From Pectobacterium carotovorum (lineage in GTDB: Bacteria > Pseudomonadota > Gammaproteobacteria > Enterobacterales > Enterobacteriaceae): 64,000 nt of DNA. A program made the translations under genes and the position numbers. Below are positions 56,446 to 64,000 of the stretch, in pieces. How positions within the stretch are numbered: position 1 is the first letter of the stretch; every line of letters begins with the position of its first letter. The DNA lies in the NCBI RefSeq assembly GCF_900129615.1, contig NZ_FQWI01000002.1, forward strand, positions 434,001 through 498,000, written 5' to 3'. Under the pieces are notes generated by a model, which saw only the letters and a list, made by a program, of their open reading frames with translations, was not told the DNA's origin and searched no databases.

Positions 56446-58209
56446 GTGGATATGATTACCCAACTCCGTCGGCGTCCGCTGGCGGAGGACATTGATTTAC
56501 CTGACACCGTTCCGCCCTTGCTGCGTCGCCTTTATGCGCAGCGCGGCGTGAAAGGTGCGCAGGAGCTGGAACGTAGTCTGAGTGGTTTACTCGATTACCG
56601 TTTGCTCAGCGGCATTGATAAAGCGATTGATCTGCTGCAACACACGCTGGCCGAGAAGCGCCGCATCGTCATCGTTGGCGACTTTGATGCCGATGGTGCC
56701 ACCAGCACCGCGCTCACCGTATTAGCGCTGCGCAGTATGGGTGGCGTGAACGTGAAATATCTGGTGCCGAACCGTTTTGAAAACGGCTACGGACTAAGCC
56801 CTGAAGTGGTGGCACAGGCTGCCGCGCTGGGTGCGGAAGTGATTGTGACCGTGGATAACGGAATCTCTTCTCACGCGGGGGTCGAAGATGCGCATCGGCG
56901 CGGTATCGCGGTGCTGGTGACCGATCACCATCTGCCGGGCGAAATTTTGCCTGCTGCCGACGCCATGATTAACCCCAATCTGCCTGACTGTCAGTTTCCT
57001 TCCAAGGCACTGGCGGGCGTGGGCGTCGCGTTTTACCTGATGATGGCGCTGTTCGTGCGCCTGCGCGATAGCGACTGGTTTACGCAGCCCTTTTTTACGC
57101 AACAGGGGCTGGCGAAGCCGAATCTCACCGAATTACTGGATCTGGTTGCGCTGGGTACGGTCGCTGACGTCGTGCCGCTGGATGCCAATAACCGAATTCT
57201 GGTTGCACAGGGGCTGAACCGCATTCGTGCGGGTGAGTGTCGTCCGGGCATTCGGGCGCTGCTGGAAGTGGCGAACCGCGATGCCAGCCAGCTGGTCTCC
57301 AGCGATTTAGGCTTTGCCATCGGGCCACGTCTCAATGCAGCTGGTCGGTTGGATGATATGACGGTCGGCGTTGAGCTGTTATTGAGTAACGATATTACTC
57401 AGGCGCGCATGCTGGCTAATGATTTAGATGCGTTGAATCAGGACAGGCGGGAGATCGAACAGGGAATGCAGGTCGAAGCGCTGCGCCTGTGTGAATCGCT
57501 GGAACGCACTCGTACTGAATTGCCTTACGGGCTGGCGATGTATCACCCAGAGTGGCATCAGGGCGTCGTTGGCATTCTGGCTTCGCGCATTAAAGAACGC
57601 TTTCATCGTCCGGTAATTGCCTTTGCGCCCGCGGGCGACGGCATGTTGAAAGGGTCGGGGCGTTCTATTTCTGGTCTGCATCTGCGTGATGCGCTGGAGC
57701 GGCTGGATACGCTGTACCCCGGTATGATGGATAAATTCGGCGGACACGCGATGGCGGCTGGGCTATCGCTGCATGAAGATCGGTTTGAGGATTTCCGCCA
57801 GCGCTTCGGCGAATTGGTTGGCGAATGGCTGGACCCATCTCAGCTTGAAGGCGTTGTCTGGTCTGATGGTGAACTGGCTCTGCCGGAGCTGGATTTGTTA
57901 TCGACGGCAGAAATGCTGCGCTACGCCGGGCCGTGGGGGCAGGCATTCCCTGAACCGACGTTCGATGGTTGCTTCCGTATTCTGCAACCCCGTTTACTCA
58001 AAGAACGCCATTTGAAAGCGATGTTTGAACCGATAGGCGCAACTGGCGCTGTGCCGCTGTTAGATGGTATCGCTTTCAATGTCGATACCACCATCTGGCC
58101 GGATCCGAGCATTAAAGAAGTGGAAATGGTGTATCGGCTGGATATTAATGAGTTTCGTGGTAAACGCTCGGTGCAATTGATGATCCAACATCTGTGGCCG
58201 CGCGCGTGA
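56446..58209 (+). CDS. recJ: Single-stranded-DNA-specific exonuclease RecJ
   Basis: RecJ (587 aa with the GTG start) degrades single-stranded DNA 5' to 3' in recombination and mismatch repair. DHH-family motifs are clear: VGDFDADGATSTA near residue 78, VTVDNGISSHAG, VTDHHLPG near residue 158, and the DHHA1 motif GGHAMAAG near residue 430. The GTG at 56446 gives the same N-terminal length as E. coli; an ATG two codons later is the alternative. It follows dsbC with a 6-bp gap. Confidence 0.95.
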   Translation: MDMITQLRRRPLAEDIDLPDTVPPLLRRLYAQRGVKGAQELERSLSGLLDYRLLSGIDKAIDLLQHTLAEKRRIVIVGDFDADGATSTALTVLALRSMGGVNVKYLVPNRFENGYGLSPEVVAQAAALGAEVIVTVDNGISSHAGVEDAHRRGIAVLVTDHHLPGEILPAADAMINPNLPDCQFPSKALAGVGVAFYLMMALFVRLRDSDWFTQPFFTQQGLAKPNLTELLDLVALGTVADVVPLDANNRILVAQGLNRIRAGECRPGIRALLEVANRDASQLVSSDLGFAIGPRLNAAGRLDDMTVGVELLLSNDITQARMLANDLDALNQDRREIEQGMQVEALRLCESLERTRTELPYGLAMYHPEWHQGVVGILASRIKERFHRPVIAFAPAGDGMLKGSGRSISGLHLRDALERLDTLYPGMMDKFGGHAMAAGLSLHEDRFEDFRQRFGELVGEWLDPSQLEGVVWSDGELALPELDLLSTAEMLRYAGPWGQAFPEPTFDGCFRILQPRLLKERHLKAMFEPIGATGAVPLLDGIAFNVDTTIWPDPSIKEVEMVYRLDINEFRGKRSVQLMIQHLWPRA

Positions 58210-58315
58210 ACCACATACGGTGGGCAGAAAGTCTATAAAACGCGCCTTTTATCCGCTAGAATGGCGGGTTACACCATTCCGTTGTCAACGACTTAACGTA
58301 AGAATATAAAAAATC

Positions 58316-59414
58316 ATGTTTGAAATTAATCCGGTAAAAAACCGCATTCAGGATCTGTCTGAACGTAGTGCCGTTCTTAGGGGGTATCTTTGACTATGAT
58401 GCCAAGAAAGAACGCCTCGAAGAAGTAAACGCAGAACTGGAACAGCCTGATGTCTGGAATGAGCCTGAACGCGCTCAGGCATTGGGGAAAGAACGCTCCT
58501 CGCTGGAAGCCATCGTAGACACCATCGATCAACTGACTCAGGGTCTGGAAGATGTGAATGGTCTGCTTGAGCTCGCGGTGGAAGAAGACGACGAAGACAC
58601 CTTTAATGAGACGTCGGTAGAACTGGATGCGCTGGAAAATAAATTAGGCCAGCTCGAATTCCGTCGCATGTTCTCCGGCCAGTACGACAGTGCGGATTGC
58701 TACCTGGATATTCAGGCGGGTTCTGGCGGTACGGAAGCGCAGGACTGGGCCAGCATGCTGGTGCGTATGTACCTGCGTTGGGCGGAAGCCAAAGGATTTA
58801 AAACCGAAATTATTGAAGAGTCAGACGGTGACGTGGCCGGTACGAAATCTGCCACCATCAAGATCATCGGTGACTATGCGTTTGGCTGGCTGCGTACCGA
58901 AACTGGCGTACACCGTTTGGTGCGTAAGAGCCCGTTCGATTCCGGCGGCCGCCGTCACACCTCATTCAGCTCCGCGTTTGTCTACCCGGAAGTGGATGAC
59001 GATATTGATATCGAAATCAATCCAGCCGACCTACGTATTGACGTGTACCGCGCATCTGGTGCGGGTGGTCAGCACGTTAACCGGACAGAGTCCGCCGTGC
59101 GTATTACCCACATTCCGACCAACATTGTCACGCAGTGTCAGAATGACCGTTCCCAGCATAAAAACAAAGATCAGGCGATGAAACAGCTGAAAGCGAAGCT
59201 GTACGAGTTTGAGATGCAAAAGAAAAATGCTGAGAAACAGGCGATGGAAGACAACAAATCTGATATCGGCTGGGGCAGCCAGATTCGTTCCTATGTTCTG
59301 GATGATTCGCGCATCAAAGATTTACGTACCGGAGTGGAAACACGTAACACTCAGGCGGTACTGGATGGCGATCTGGACAAATTTATTGAAGCAAGTTTAA
59401 AAGCGGGGTTATAA
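58316..59414 (+). CDS. prfB: Peptide chain release factor 2, made by programmed +1 frameshift
   Basis: RF2 (365 aa) terminates translation at UGA and UAA. The gene is read as 25 codons from the ATG at 58316 ([12 protein letters not shown]...), an in-frame TGA at 58391-58393, then a +1 shift to GAC at 58392 and onward to 59414. The stimulatory AGGGGG lies just upstream of TATCTTTGAC, as in E. coli. The SPF tripeptide (KSPFDSGG) that reads the stop codon and the catalytic GGQ (SGAGGQHVN) are present. The residue before SGAGGQ is Ala, the common bacterial state, where E. coli K-12 has the weaker Thr. LysS follows 8 bp later. Confidence 0.97.
58374..58394 (+). promoter_or_regulatory. prfB frameshift (autoregulation) site
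   Basis: An internal Shine-Dalgarno-like AGGGGG (58379-58384) sits 3 bases before the CTT slippery codon (58388-58390), which is followed by TGA C. When RF2 is scarce, ribosomes pause at TGA and slip +1, which restores RF2 synthesis. Confidence 0.95.
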
Positions 59415-59422
59415 GAATTCAC

Positions 59423-60940
59423 ATGGCTGAATCACAATCACAGGGTGCCGATCAGGCGCAAGATCTGAATAACGAATTAAAAACGCGTCGTGAAAAGCTG
59501 GTGGCGCTGCGTGAAACCGGGATTGCTTTCCCGAATGATTTCCGCCGTGACAGCACGTCCGATCGTCTGCACGCTGAGTTCGATGCCAAAGAGAACGAAG
59601 AGCTGGAAGAACTGGGCATCGAAGTGACCGTTGCGGGCCGTATGATGACCCGTCGCATCATGGGTAAAGCCTCTTTCGTGACCTTGCAGGACGTCGGTGG
59701 CCGTATTCAGCTGTATGTTTCCCGTGACGATCTGGCGGAAGGCATCTATAACGAGCAGTTCAAGAAGTGGGATCTGGGCGATATTCTGGGCGCGCGCGGT
59801 AAGCTGTTCAAAACCAAAACTGGCGAGCTGTCTATCCACTGTACCGAACTGCGTCTGCTGACCAAAGCGCTGCGTCCGCTGCCGGATAAGTTCCACGGTC
59901 TGGCCGATCAGGAAACCCGCTATCGTCAACGCTATCTGGATCTGATTGCCAACGACGAGTCACGCAATACCTTCCGCATCCGTTCTAACGTGATGGCTGC
60001 CATCCGCCGCTTCATGGTGGATAACGGCTTTATGGAAGTCGAAACGCCAATGATGCAGGTGATCCCCGGCGGCGCGTCTGCCCGTCCGTTCATCACGCAC
60101 CATAACGCGCTGGATATCGACATGTATCTGCGCATCGCACCGGAACTGTACCTGAAGCGTCTGGTTGTGGGTGGTTTTGAGCGTGTGTTCGAGATCAACC
60201 GTAACTTCCGTAACGAAGGCGTTTCCCCGCGCCACAACCCTGAATTCACCATGATGGAACTTTATATGGCGTATGCCGATTATAAAGACCTGATTGTGTT
60301 GACGGAGAACCTGTTCCGTACGCTGACGCAGGACGTGCTGGGCTCGACGACGGTGGAATACGGCGACCAGACATTCGACTTCGGTAAGCCGTTCGAGAAG
60401 CTGACGATGCGCGAAGCGATCTGCAAATACCGTCCTGAAACCAACGTTGCCGATCTGGACGATCTGGAGAAAGCGACCGCGATCGCACAGTCTCTGGGCA
60501 TCAAGATCGAGAAAAGCTGGGGCCTGGGTCGTATCGTTACCGAGATCTTCGAAGAAACAGCAGAAAGCAGCCTGATTCAACCGACCTTCATCACCGAATA
60601 TCCGGCTGAAGTGTCACCGCTGGCGCGCCGTAACGATCAAAACCCAGAAATCACCGATCGCTTTGAGTTCTTCATCGGCGGCCGTGAAATCGGTAACGGC
60701 TTCTCCGAGCTGAATGATGCCGAAGATCAGGCAGAGCGTTTTGCTCAGCAGGTGAATGCTAAAGATGCAGGCGATGACGAAGCGATGTTCTACGACGAAG
60801 ACTATGTGACCGCACTGGAACACGGCCTGCCGCCAACCGCGGGTCTGGGTATTGGTATCGACCGCATGGTGATGTTGTTCACGAACAGCCACACCATCCG
60901 CGACGTTATCCTGTTCCCAGCGATGCGTCCGCAGAAGTAA
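59423..60940 (+). CDS. lysS: Lysyl-tRNA synthetase, class II
   Basis: LysS (505 aa) charges tRNA-Lys. An N-terminal OB-fold anticodon-binding domain (about residues 55-150) precedes the class II catalytic core. Motif 2 is [24 protein letters not shown] near residue 255 and motif 3 is [14 protein letters not shown] near residue 475. It is cotranscribed with prfB, as in E. coli, and ends at a clear terminator. Confidence 0.97.
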   Translation: MAESQSQGADQAQDLNNELKTRREKLVALRETGIAFPNDFRRDSTSDRLHAEFDAKENEELEELGIEVTVAGRMMTRRIMGKASFVTLQDVGGRIQLYVSRDDLAEGIYNEQFKKWDLGDILGARGKLFKTKTGELSIHCTELRLLTKALRPLPDKFHGLADQETRYRQRYLDLIANDESRNTFRIRSNVMAAIRRFMVDNGFMEVETPMMQVIPGGASARPFITHHNALDIDMYLRIAPELYLKRLVVGGFERVFEINRNFRNEGVSPRHNPEFTMMELYMAYADYKDLIVLTENLFRTLTQDVLGSTTVEYGDQTFDFGKPFEKLTMREAICKYRPETNVADLDDLEKATAIAQSLGIKIEKSWGLGRIVTEIFEETAESSLIQPTFITEYPAEVSPLARRNDQNPEITDRFEFFIGGREIGNGFSELNDAEDQAERFAQQVNAKDAGDDEAMFYDEDYVTALEHGLPPTAGLGIGIDRMVMLFTNSHTIRDVILFPAMRPQK

Positions 60941-60968
60941 GTCTGCTGTAGCTGAACCTGAACCTTTT

Positions 60969-60997
60969 AAACCGGTGCCATCGCACCGGTTTTTTTA
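60969..60997 (+). terminator. Rho-independent terminator after lysS
   Basis: AAACCGGTGC pairs with GCACCGGTTT around a 4-base loop and continues into TTTTTT. Confidence 0.9.
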
Positions 60998-61102
60998 TGT
61001 TTACCGCGTCTCAAGCCTCTCATTGAGCAGCCAGAACTCTCCGACACCCGACTCAACCTTCCTGTGTAAGGAATTCATCGCTTTTCGTATTCAGGATTTG
61101 CT

Positions 61103-61440
61103 TCAGAATTCGAGACAAATCTTGCCAAAATGCCTGCCAGCTTGCTGTAAACGGAAGGCCTCGGCGAGATCGACAAGCGGGAAGCGTTTGTCGATGACGG
61201 GCCGGATGGGCAGAACGTTGAGCGCCCGAATAAGATCCTGCTGATGTTGACGGCTGCCGACGATCAGCCCCTGCAAGCGCTGCTGTCGCACCGTCAAACC
61301 TGCGGTAGGCACAGTCCCTGCCGGGCCAGTAAGGACACCGATGAGCGCAATGTGGCCAGCCCCGGTGCGCCGGGATCCGGTAAATCGACAATCTCAAGCC
61401 GCTCAAGCCCACCGGGTGCTCGTAGTTGAATTGCTTTCAT
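61103..61440 (-). pseudogene. Zinc/quinone oxidoreductase remnant with large internal deletion
   Basis: The 5' end (from ATG 61440) encodes MKAIQLRAPGGLERLEIVDL, the typical start of a medium-chain zinc-alcohol-dehydrogenase-like reductase. The 3' end, in another frame, encodes GHIALIGVLTGPAGTVPTAG and then RPVIDKRFPLVDLAEAFR and HFGKICLEF, the typical C-terminus. Only about 112 codons remain of the usual 330 or so; the missing middle (NAD(P)H and substrate domains) was deleted near 61353-61365 and the join is out of frame. The N-terminal piece stops at a TGA shortly after the join. The neighbouring HxlR gene is probably its former regulator. Confidence 0.82.
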
Positions 61441-61515
61441 AGAATGACCTCCAATCAACCTTGTTTAACTTCAAAAATTGAATGGTAGCGGCTACACTTT
61501 ATTTTTGATAGTACG

Positions 61516-61531
61516 CACTAAAAGGTTAGTG
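61516..61531. promoter_or_regulatory. Inverted repeat, possible HxlR operator
   Basis: CACTAA (61516-61521) and TTAGTG (61526-61531) form a perfect dyad around AAGG, in the gap between the pseudogene and the HxlR gene and 34 bp before the latter's start. HxlR regulators bind such dyads as dimers. Confidence 0.45.
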
Positions 61532-61564
61532 ATGTGCTGATTAAATGGATATCGGGAGTAATAA

Positions 61565-61960
61565 ATGCCGCCAGAAGCGCGCAGTAAAGCGCTGACCGAG
61601 AAGGTCAGAATGGGCGAATTGTTCACGGTGGATTGTCCGTCGAGGGGCGTGCTCAAGCATGTCAGCAGCCTCTGGGGAGTGTTGTGCTTAATCAGCCTGC
61701 GCGAGGGAACATTGCGCTTCGGAGAACTGCGCCGCAAGGCATCTGGCGTGAGTGAGAAGATGCTGGCCCAAACGTTGAAGCGGCTGGAGGAAGACGGATT
61801 TGTCCTGCGTTTTTCCCATCCGGTAGTGCCGCCTTATGTGGAATACAGCCTGACTCCGCTGGGGCGCGAGGTTTCCGAGCAGGTTGCGACACTCGCCGAC
61901 TGGATCGAACTCAATATTTCGAGAGTCATGGATTCCAGACGAGAGAAGGGCATCGCCTAG
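61565..61960 (+). CDS. HxlR family transcriptional regulator
   Basis: This 131-aa winged-helix regulator has the HxlR/MarR-like domain over about residues 20-110. Typical segments are WGVLCLISLREGTLRFGELRRKASGVSEKMLAQTLKRLEEDGFV and VEYSLTPLGREV. A single Cys near residue 24 (VDCPSRGVL) resembles redox-sensing members, but this is only a hint. It is divergent from the oxidoreductase pseudogene, so its nearest target has been lost. The start follows GGGAG. Confidence 0.87.
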   Translation: MPPEARSKALTEKVRMGELFTVDCPSRGVLKHVSSLWGVLCLISLREGTLRFGELRRKASGVSEKMLAQTLKRLEEDGFVLRFSHPVVPPYVEYSLTPLGREVSEQVATLADWIELNISRVMDSRREKGIA

Positions 61961-62075
61961 ATGCCCCTAAACCGAGTGATTTGGTGCGCTTGAACGTTGG
62001 CCTAGCCTGGATCTTCGGTTATACGCCCTGCATTTTTATCGCGATTTATCTCTCGCATTCTGTGATTGTCGCCTG

Positions 62076-62882
62076 ATGACGGAAGATGCTATTTTCAGGC
62101 ATTCATTCACTGTCGGAACACCCATCATGATGACGTACCGCGATGCCTGGTTCGAACTGGCGTTGTTGACCAACGGCCGCAGTTTTCCACGGCATACGCA
62201 TGACGAGTTTGTCATCAGCGCCAATCTCAGCGGATTGGAAACGGTCTGGCTGGATGGAGAGACCTTCGTTGTCACCAACGATATGGTGACGACCTACAAT
62301 CCCGATCAGCTACAGGGCAGTGACAATGCGTTTGACCGCTGGCAGTGTGCATCCTTGTACGTTCACCCACGGGCATTCGAGCATTATTTCCACCAAACCT
62401 TTCGGTTCTCACGAGGCTGGAATCCGTCGGCGCAGTTGGCGTCCGAGTTAAAACAGCTGGTCACCTCTGATTTGGACGACAGCACGCGTCAGGAGCGTAT
62501 TATCCTGCTGCTCGCGGGGTTGATGGAAAATCAGCATCATGTGCCGTCTCAAGGCCATGTCAAAGAGGCTGAGCGGATCACGCGGATCAAAGATGGGTTG
62601 CTAAACGATCTCAGCGATGTCCCCACGCTCGACCAGCTCGCGCAGCAGGAAAATCTGTCGGTCGCACATCTGGTGCGCTCGTTTAATCAGGCGGTCGGGC
62701 TGCCGCCGCTGGCATGGCTGATGCAGCGACGCATGTGTAAAGCGCGGGAACTGCTGCGGCAGGGTACTGCGATTAGTCAGGTTGCGGGCGATGTCGGGTT
62801 TGCCGATCAGGCGCATTTCACTAAAGCCTTCAACCGCTATAACGCGATGACACCGGGGCAGTTCCGCCGTATCAATTTTTGA
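62076..62882 (+). CDS. AraC family transcriptional regulator
   Basis: This 268-aa regulator has an N-terminal cupin-type sensing domain (about residues 20-150; FPRHTHDEFVISANLSG) and a C-terminal AraC DNA-binding domain with two helix-turn-helix units (from about residue 180; TLDQLAQQENLSVAHLVRSFNQAVG and VAGDVGFADQAHFTKAF). It is of the type often paired with a LysE exporter, and such a gene follows 62 bp downstream. No ribosome site precedes the ATG at 62076, so a later start is possible. Confidence 0.86.
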   Translation: MTEDAIFRHSFTVGTPIMMTYRDAWFELALLTNGRSFPRHTHDEFVISANLSGLETVWLDGETFVVTNDMVTTYNPDQLQGSDNAFDRWQCASLYVHPRAFEHYFHQTFRFSRGWNPSAQLASELKQLVTSDLDDSTRQERIILLLAGLMENQHHVPSQGHVKEAERITRIKDGLLNDLSDVPTLDQLAQQENLSVAHLVRSFNQAVGLPPLAWLMQRRMCKARELLRQGTAISQVAGDVGFADQAHFTKAFNRYNAMTPGQFRRINF

Positions 62883-62944
62883 CAATACAGTATTTCCCTT
62901 GGGCTCTACACTCGCCTTATTGCTTAACGCTTGAAGGGAATACC

Positions 62945-63628
62945 ATGCTGTTAGTTGTCTTCACGGGGATGCTGCTGTCCCTGTCACTCTGTCTCGATCT
63001 GGGAATGGTCAATACTGCGATTATTAACCGTGGGCTGCGGCATGGGGCGCGTTCGGCGTTTTATATCGGGCTGGGCTCCTGCTTCGGCGATCTGTTTTAT
63101 GCCACGCTGTCAGTTCTGGGTCTGGCGGTGGTCTTTAACCTGACGCCCGTCCGCTGGGTGCTATGGATTGGTGGGGGGCTTATTCTGATCTGGATGACGT
63201 TTAGCATGGCGCGTGCAGCATGGCGTGACTATCAGGTTAAACGCTTCGCTGACCTGTCTGTGACAGCGAATGCGGCGGATGTCACTGCGCCACCAGCGCG
63301 ATATACCGAGTTTTTCAGCGGCGTCGGCATGGCGCTGGCGTCACCGACGGCGCTGCTATGGTTTGCGGCGATCGGCGGCACGATTATTGCGCAGTCTACC
63401 GATGGCTCTGCTTTCATGATTACGCTGTTTCTGCTGGGTTTTTTCGTCGGCGGCGTACTGTGGACGTTCTTCCTTGCCGCGCTGGTGAAGTACGGTCAAC
63501 GTCTGCTGAAAGAACGGATCTCATTCTATTGCAGCCTGATCTCTGCGCTGCTATTTGCCTACTTTGCCTGGCACGTCATTTCCAATGGCTATGAAACGTT
63601 GTTCCTGCCGCTCTCTACAACTGCATAG
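62945..63628 (+). CDS. LysE family exporter
   Basis: This 227-aa membrane protein has six predicted helices and LysE-family marks: the first helix CLDLGMVNTAIINRGLRHG, then FYIGLGSCFGDLFYATLSVLG, and the ALASPTALLWFAAIGG segment near residue 140. It should export an amino acid or related compound. The start at 62945 follows GAAGGGA. The AraC regulator just upstream probably controls it. It is GC-typical, unlike the LysE-type gene at 34598. Confidence 0.86.
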   Translation: MLLVVFTGMLLSLSLCLDLGMVNTAIINRGLRHGARSAFYIGLGSCFGDLFYATLSVLGLAVVFNLTPVRWVLWIGGGLILIWMTFSMARAAWRDYQVKRFADLSVTANAADVTAPPARYTEFFSGVGMALASPTALLWFAAIGGTIIAQSTDGSAFMITLFLLGFFVGGVLWTFFLAALVKYGQRLLKERISFYCSLISALLFAYFAWHVISNGYETLFLPLSTTA

Positions 63629-63665
63629 CCGGCTAGAATATCAGTGCTTTGCCGGTTTTTTTTAC

Positions 63666-63693
63666 TTGCTCGGCAACGGCATAGCGCTATAAT
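63666..63693 (+). promoter_or_regulatory. Promoter of tRNA-Gly
   Basis: TTGCTC (63666-63671) and TATAAT (63688-63693) are separated by 16 bp and followed by a GC-rich stretch; the tRNA starts 18 bp after the -10. Confidence 0.75.
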
Positions 63694-63710
63694 GCCACGC
63701 GCCTCTCCGT

Positions 63711-63784
63711 GCGAGTGTAGTTCAATGGTAGAACGGCAGCTTCCCAAGCTGCATACGAGGGTTCGATTCCCTTCACTCGCTCCA
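63711..63784 (+). tRNA. tRNA-Gly (anticodon CCC)
   Basis: A 74-nt tRNA with encoded CCA. The acceptor stem GCGAGTG pairs with CACTCGC; the anticodon arm GCAGCTTCCCAAGCTGC has CCC; the T loop is GGTTCGATTCC. It resembles E. coli glyU. The 3' end of a tRNA gene is a usual integration site, and an integrase gene starts 199 bp downstream. Confidence 0.96.
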
Positions 63785-63898
63785 AAAATACCTCCTCTGA
63801 AATTCCCCAAAGTCCACAAAACCCAGTAAATACGCCGTATTAAGCCATTTCTATGGTGTTTTATGGTCTACTCAAGTACCCTGAAATCCATCTATCTT

Positions 63899-63982
63899 TG
63901 GGGGTATATCTGGGGGTATTGATACTTGCACCCCTGAAAAATACCCCCAAGTGCATCAATACAGGATGGAGAAATACCCCCA
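63899..63982. repeat. TGGGGGTAT/ATACCCCCA repeats before the integrase gene
   Basis: TGGGGGTAT occurs at 63899-63907 and 63911-63919, and its inverse ATACCCCCA at 63941-63949 and 63974-63982. The last copy abuts the integrase start codon. Between them GTATTGAT and ATCAATAC also pair. The set looks like integrase arm sites or an autoregulatory operator. Confidence 0.7.
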
Positions 63983-64000
63983 ATGAAGCTGAATGCCAAG
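63983..64000 (+). CDS. Start of a P4-type tyrosine integrase gene (cut by the window edge)
   Basis: Only six codons (MKLNAK) are in the window, after a GGATGGAG ribosome site. MKLNAK/R is a very common N-terminus of DUF4102-type phage/island integrases, and the position just after a tRNA gene is the classic one. The call depends on those two facts and would be settled by the next kilobase. Confidence 0.6.

Noticed and set aside
61053-61412. A 119-codon frame across the oxidoreductase remnant
   Set aside because: It reads neither the N-terminal nor the C-terminal frame of the recognisable enzyme and is an artefact of the decayed gene.
63899-63982. CRISPR-like array at the right edge
   Set aside because: The repeats are only 9 bp, lie in both orientations and have irregular spacing, so they are better explained as integrase sites.

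Overview
The window comes from a gammaproteobacterial chromosome of the order Enterobacterales, most likely a soft-rot Pectobacterium. This rests on near-colinear protein matches to E. coli for the housekeeping genes (ubiU/V/T, deoCABD, rimI-holD-rsmC-tRNA-Leu, gcvTHP, ygfZ/sdhE/ygfX, fldB, xerD-dsbC-recJ-prfB-lysS). It also rests on accessory genes typical of plant-associated enterics (budRAB acetoin pathway, raffinose/alpha-galactoside operon, FecIR-type siderophore locus) and on ERIC repeats. The genus assignment is inference; no database was searched.

Layout. 0-5.4 kb: ubiU-ubiV (minus strand), ubiT-yhbS (plus), yhbQ, then an exported M20 amidohydrolase preceded by a 16-bp tandem repeat. 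5.4-10.4 kb: an ERIC element, a long deo control region with paired CRP sites, and the deoxynucleoside catabolic operon deoC-deoA-deoB-deoD. 10.4-16.5 kb: a minus-strand iron locus (FecI-like sigma factor, FecR-like regulator, TonB receptor with signalling domain, YddA/SbmA-type ABC protein) under a Fur-like box. 16.6-22.4 kb: a small secreted discoidin-fold protein, rimI/holD, rsmC, an aldo-keto reductase with a divergent LysR regulator, three tandem tRNA-Leu(CAG) genes, and a DUF1435 membrane protein behind a strong Fur box. 22.4-28.7 kb: budR/budA/budB, a membrane-anchored alpha/beta hydrolase, and an isolated fucO. 28.7-34.5 kb: gcvT-gcvH-gcvP with a terminator-like hairpin before gcvP, then a GNAT acetyltransferase. 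34.6-36.2 kb: an AT-rich two-gene insert (methyltransferase-like protein plus LysE-type exporter). 36.5-41.7 kb: a five-gene glycerophosphodiester uptake and hydrolysis operon containing gpdQ, behind three PhoB half-sites at exact 11-bp spacing. 41.7-46.6 kb: a raffinose/melibiose-type operon (LacY-family permease, GH36 alpha-galactosidase, LacI regulator) with paired operators and a second ERIC. 46.7-54.4 kb: mostly housekeeping genes plus two transporter/enzyme genes of unknown substrate. 54.7-61 kb: xerD-dsbC-recJ-prfB-lysS, with the RF2 autoregulatory frameshift intact. 61-64 kb: a zinc/quinone oxidoreductase pseudogene beside its HxlR regulator, an AraC/LysE pair, tRNA-Gly(CCC), and the first codons of an integrase, marking the start of a probable integrative element.

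The most unusual parts are the PhoB-boxed gpdQ/Ugp-like operon with rearranged gene order, the AT-rich methyltransferase-exporter cassette of unknown function, the iterated repeats upstream of the amidohydrolase and of deoC, the two ERICs carrying related inserts in opposite arms, and the ATACCCCCA repeats abutting the integrase start.
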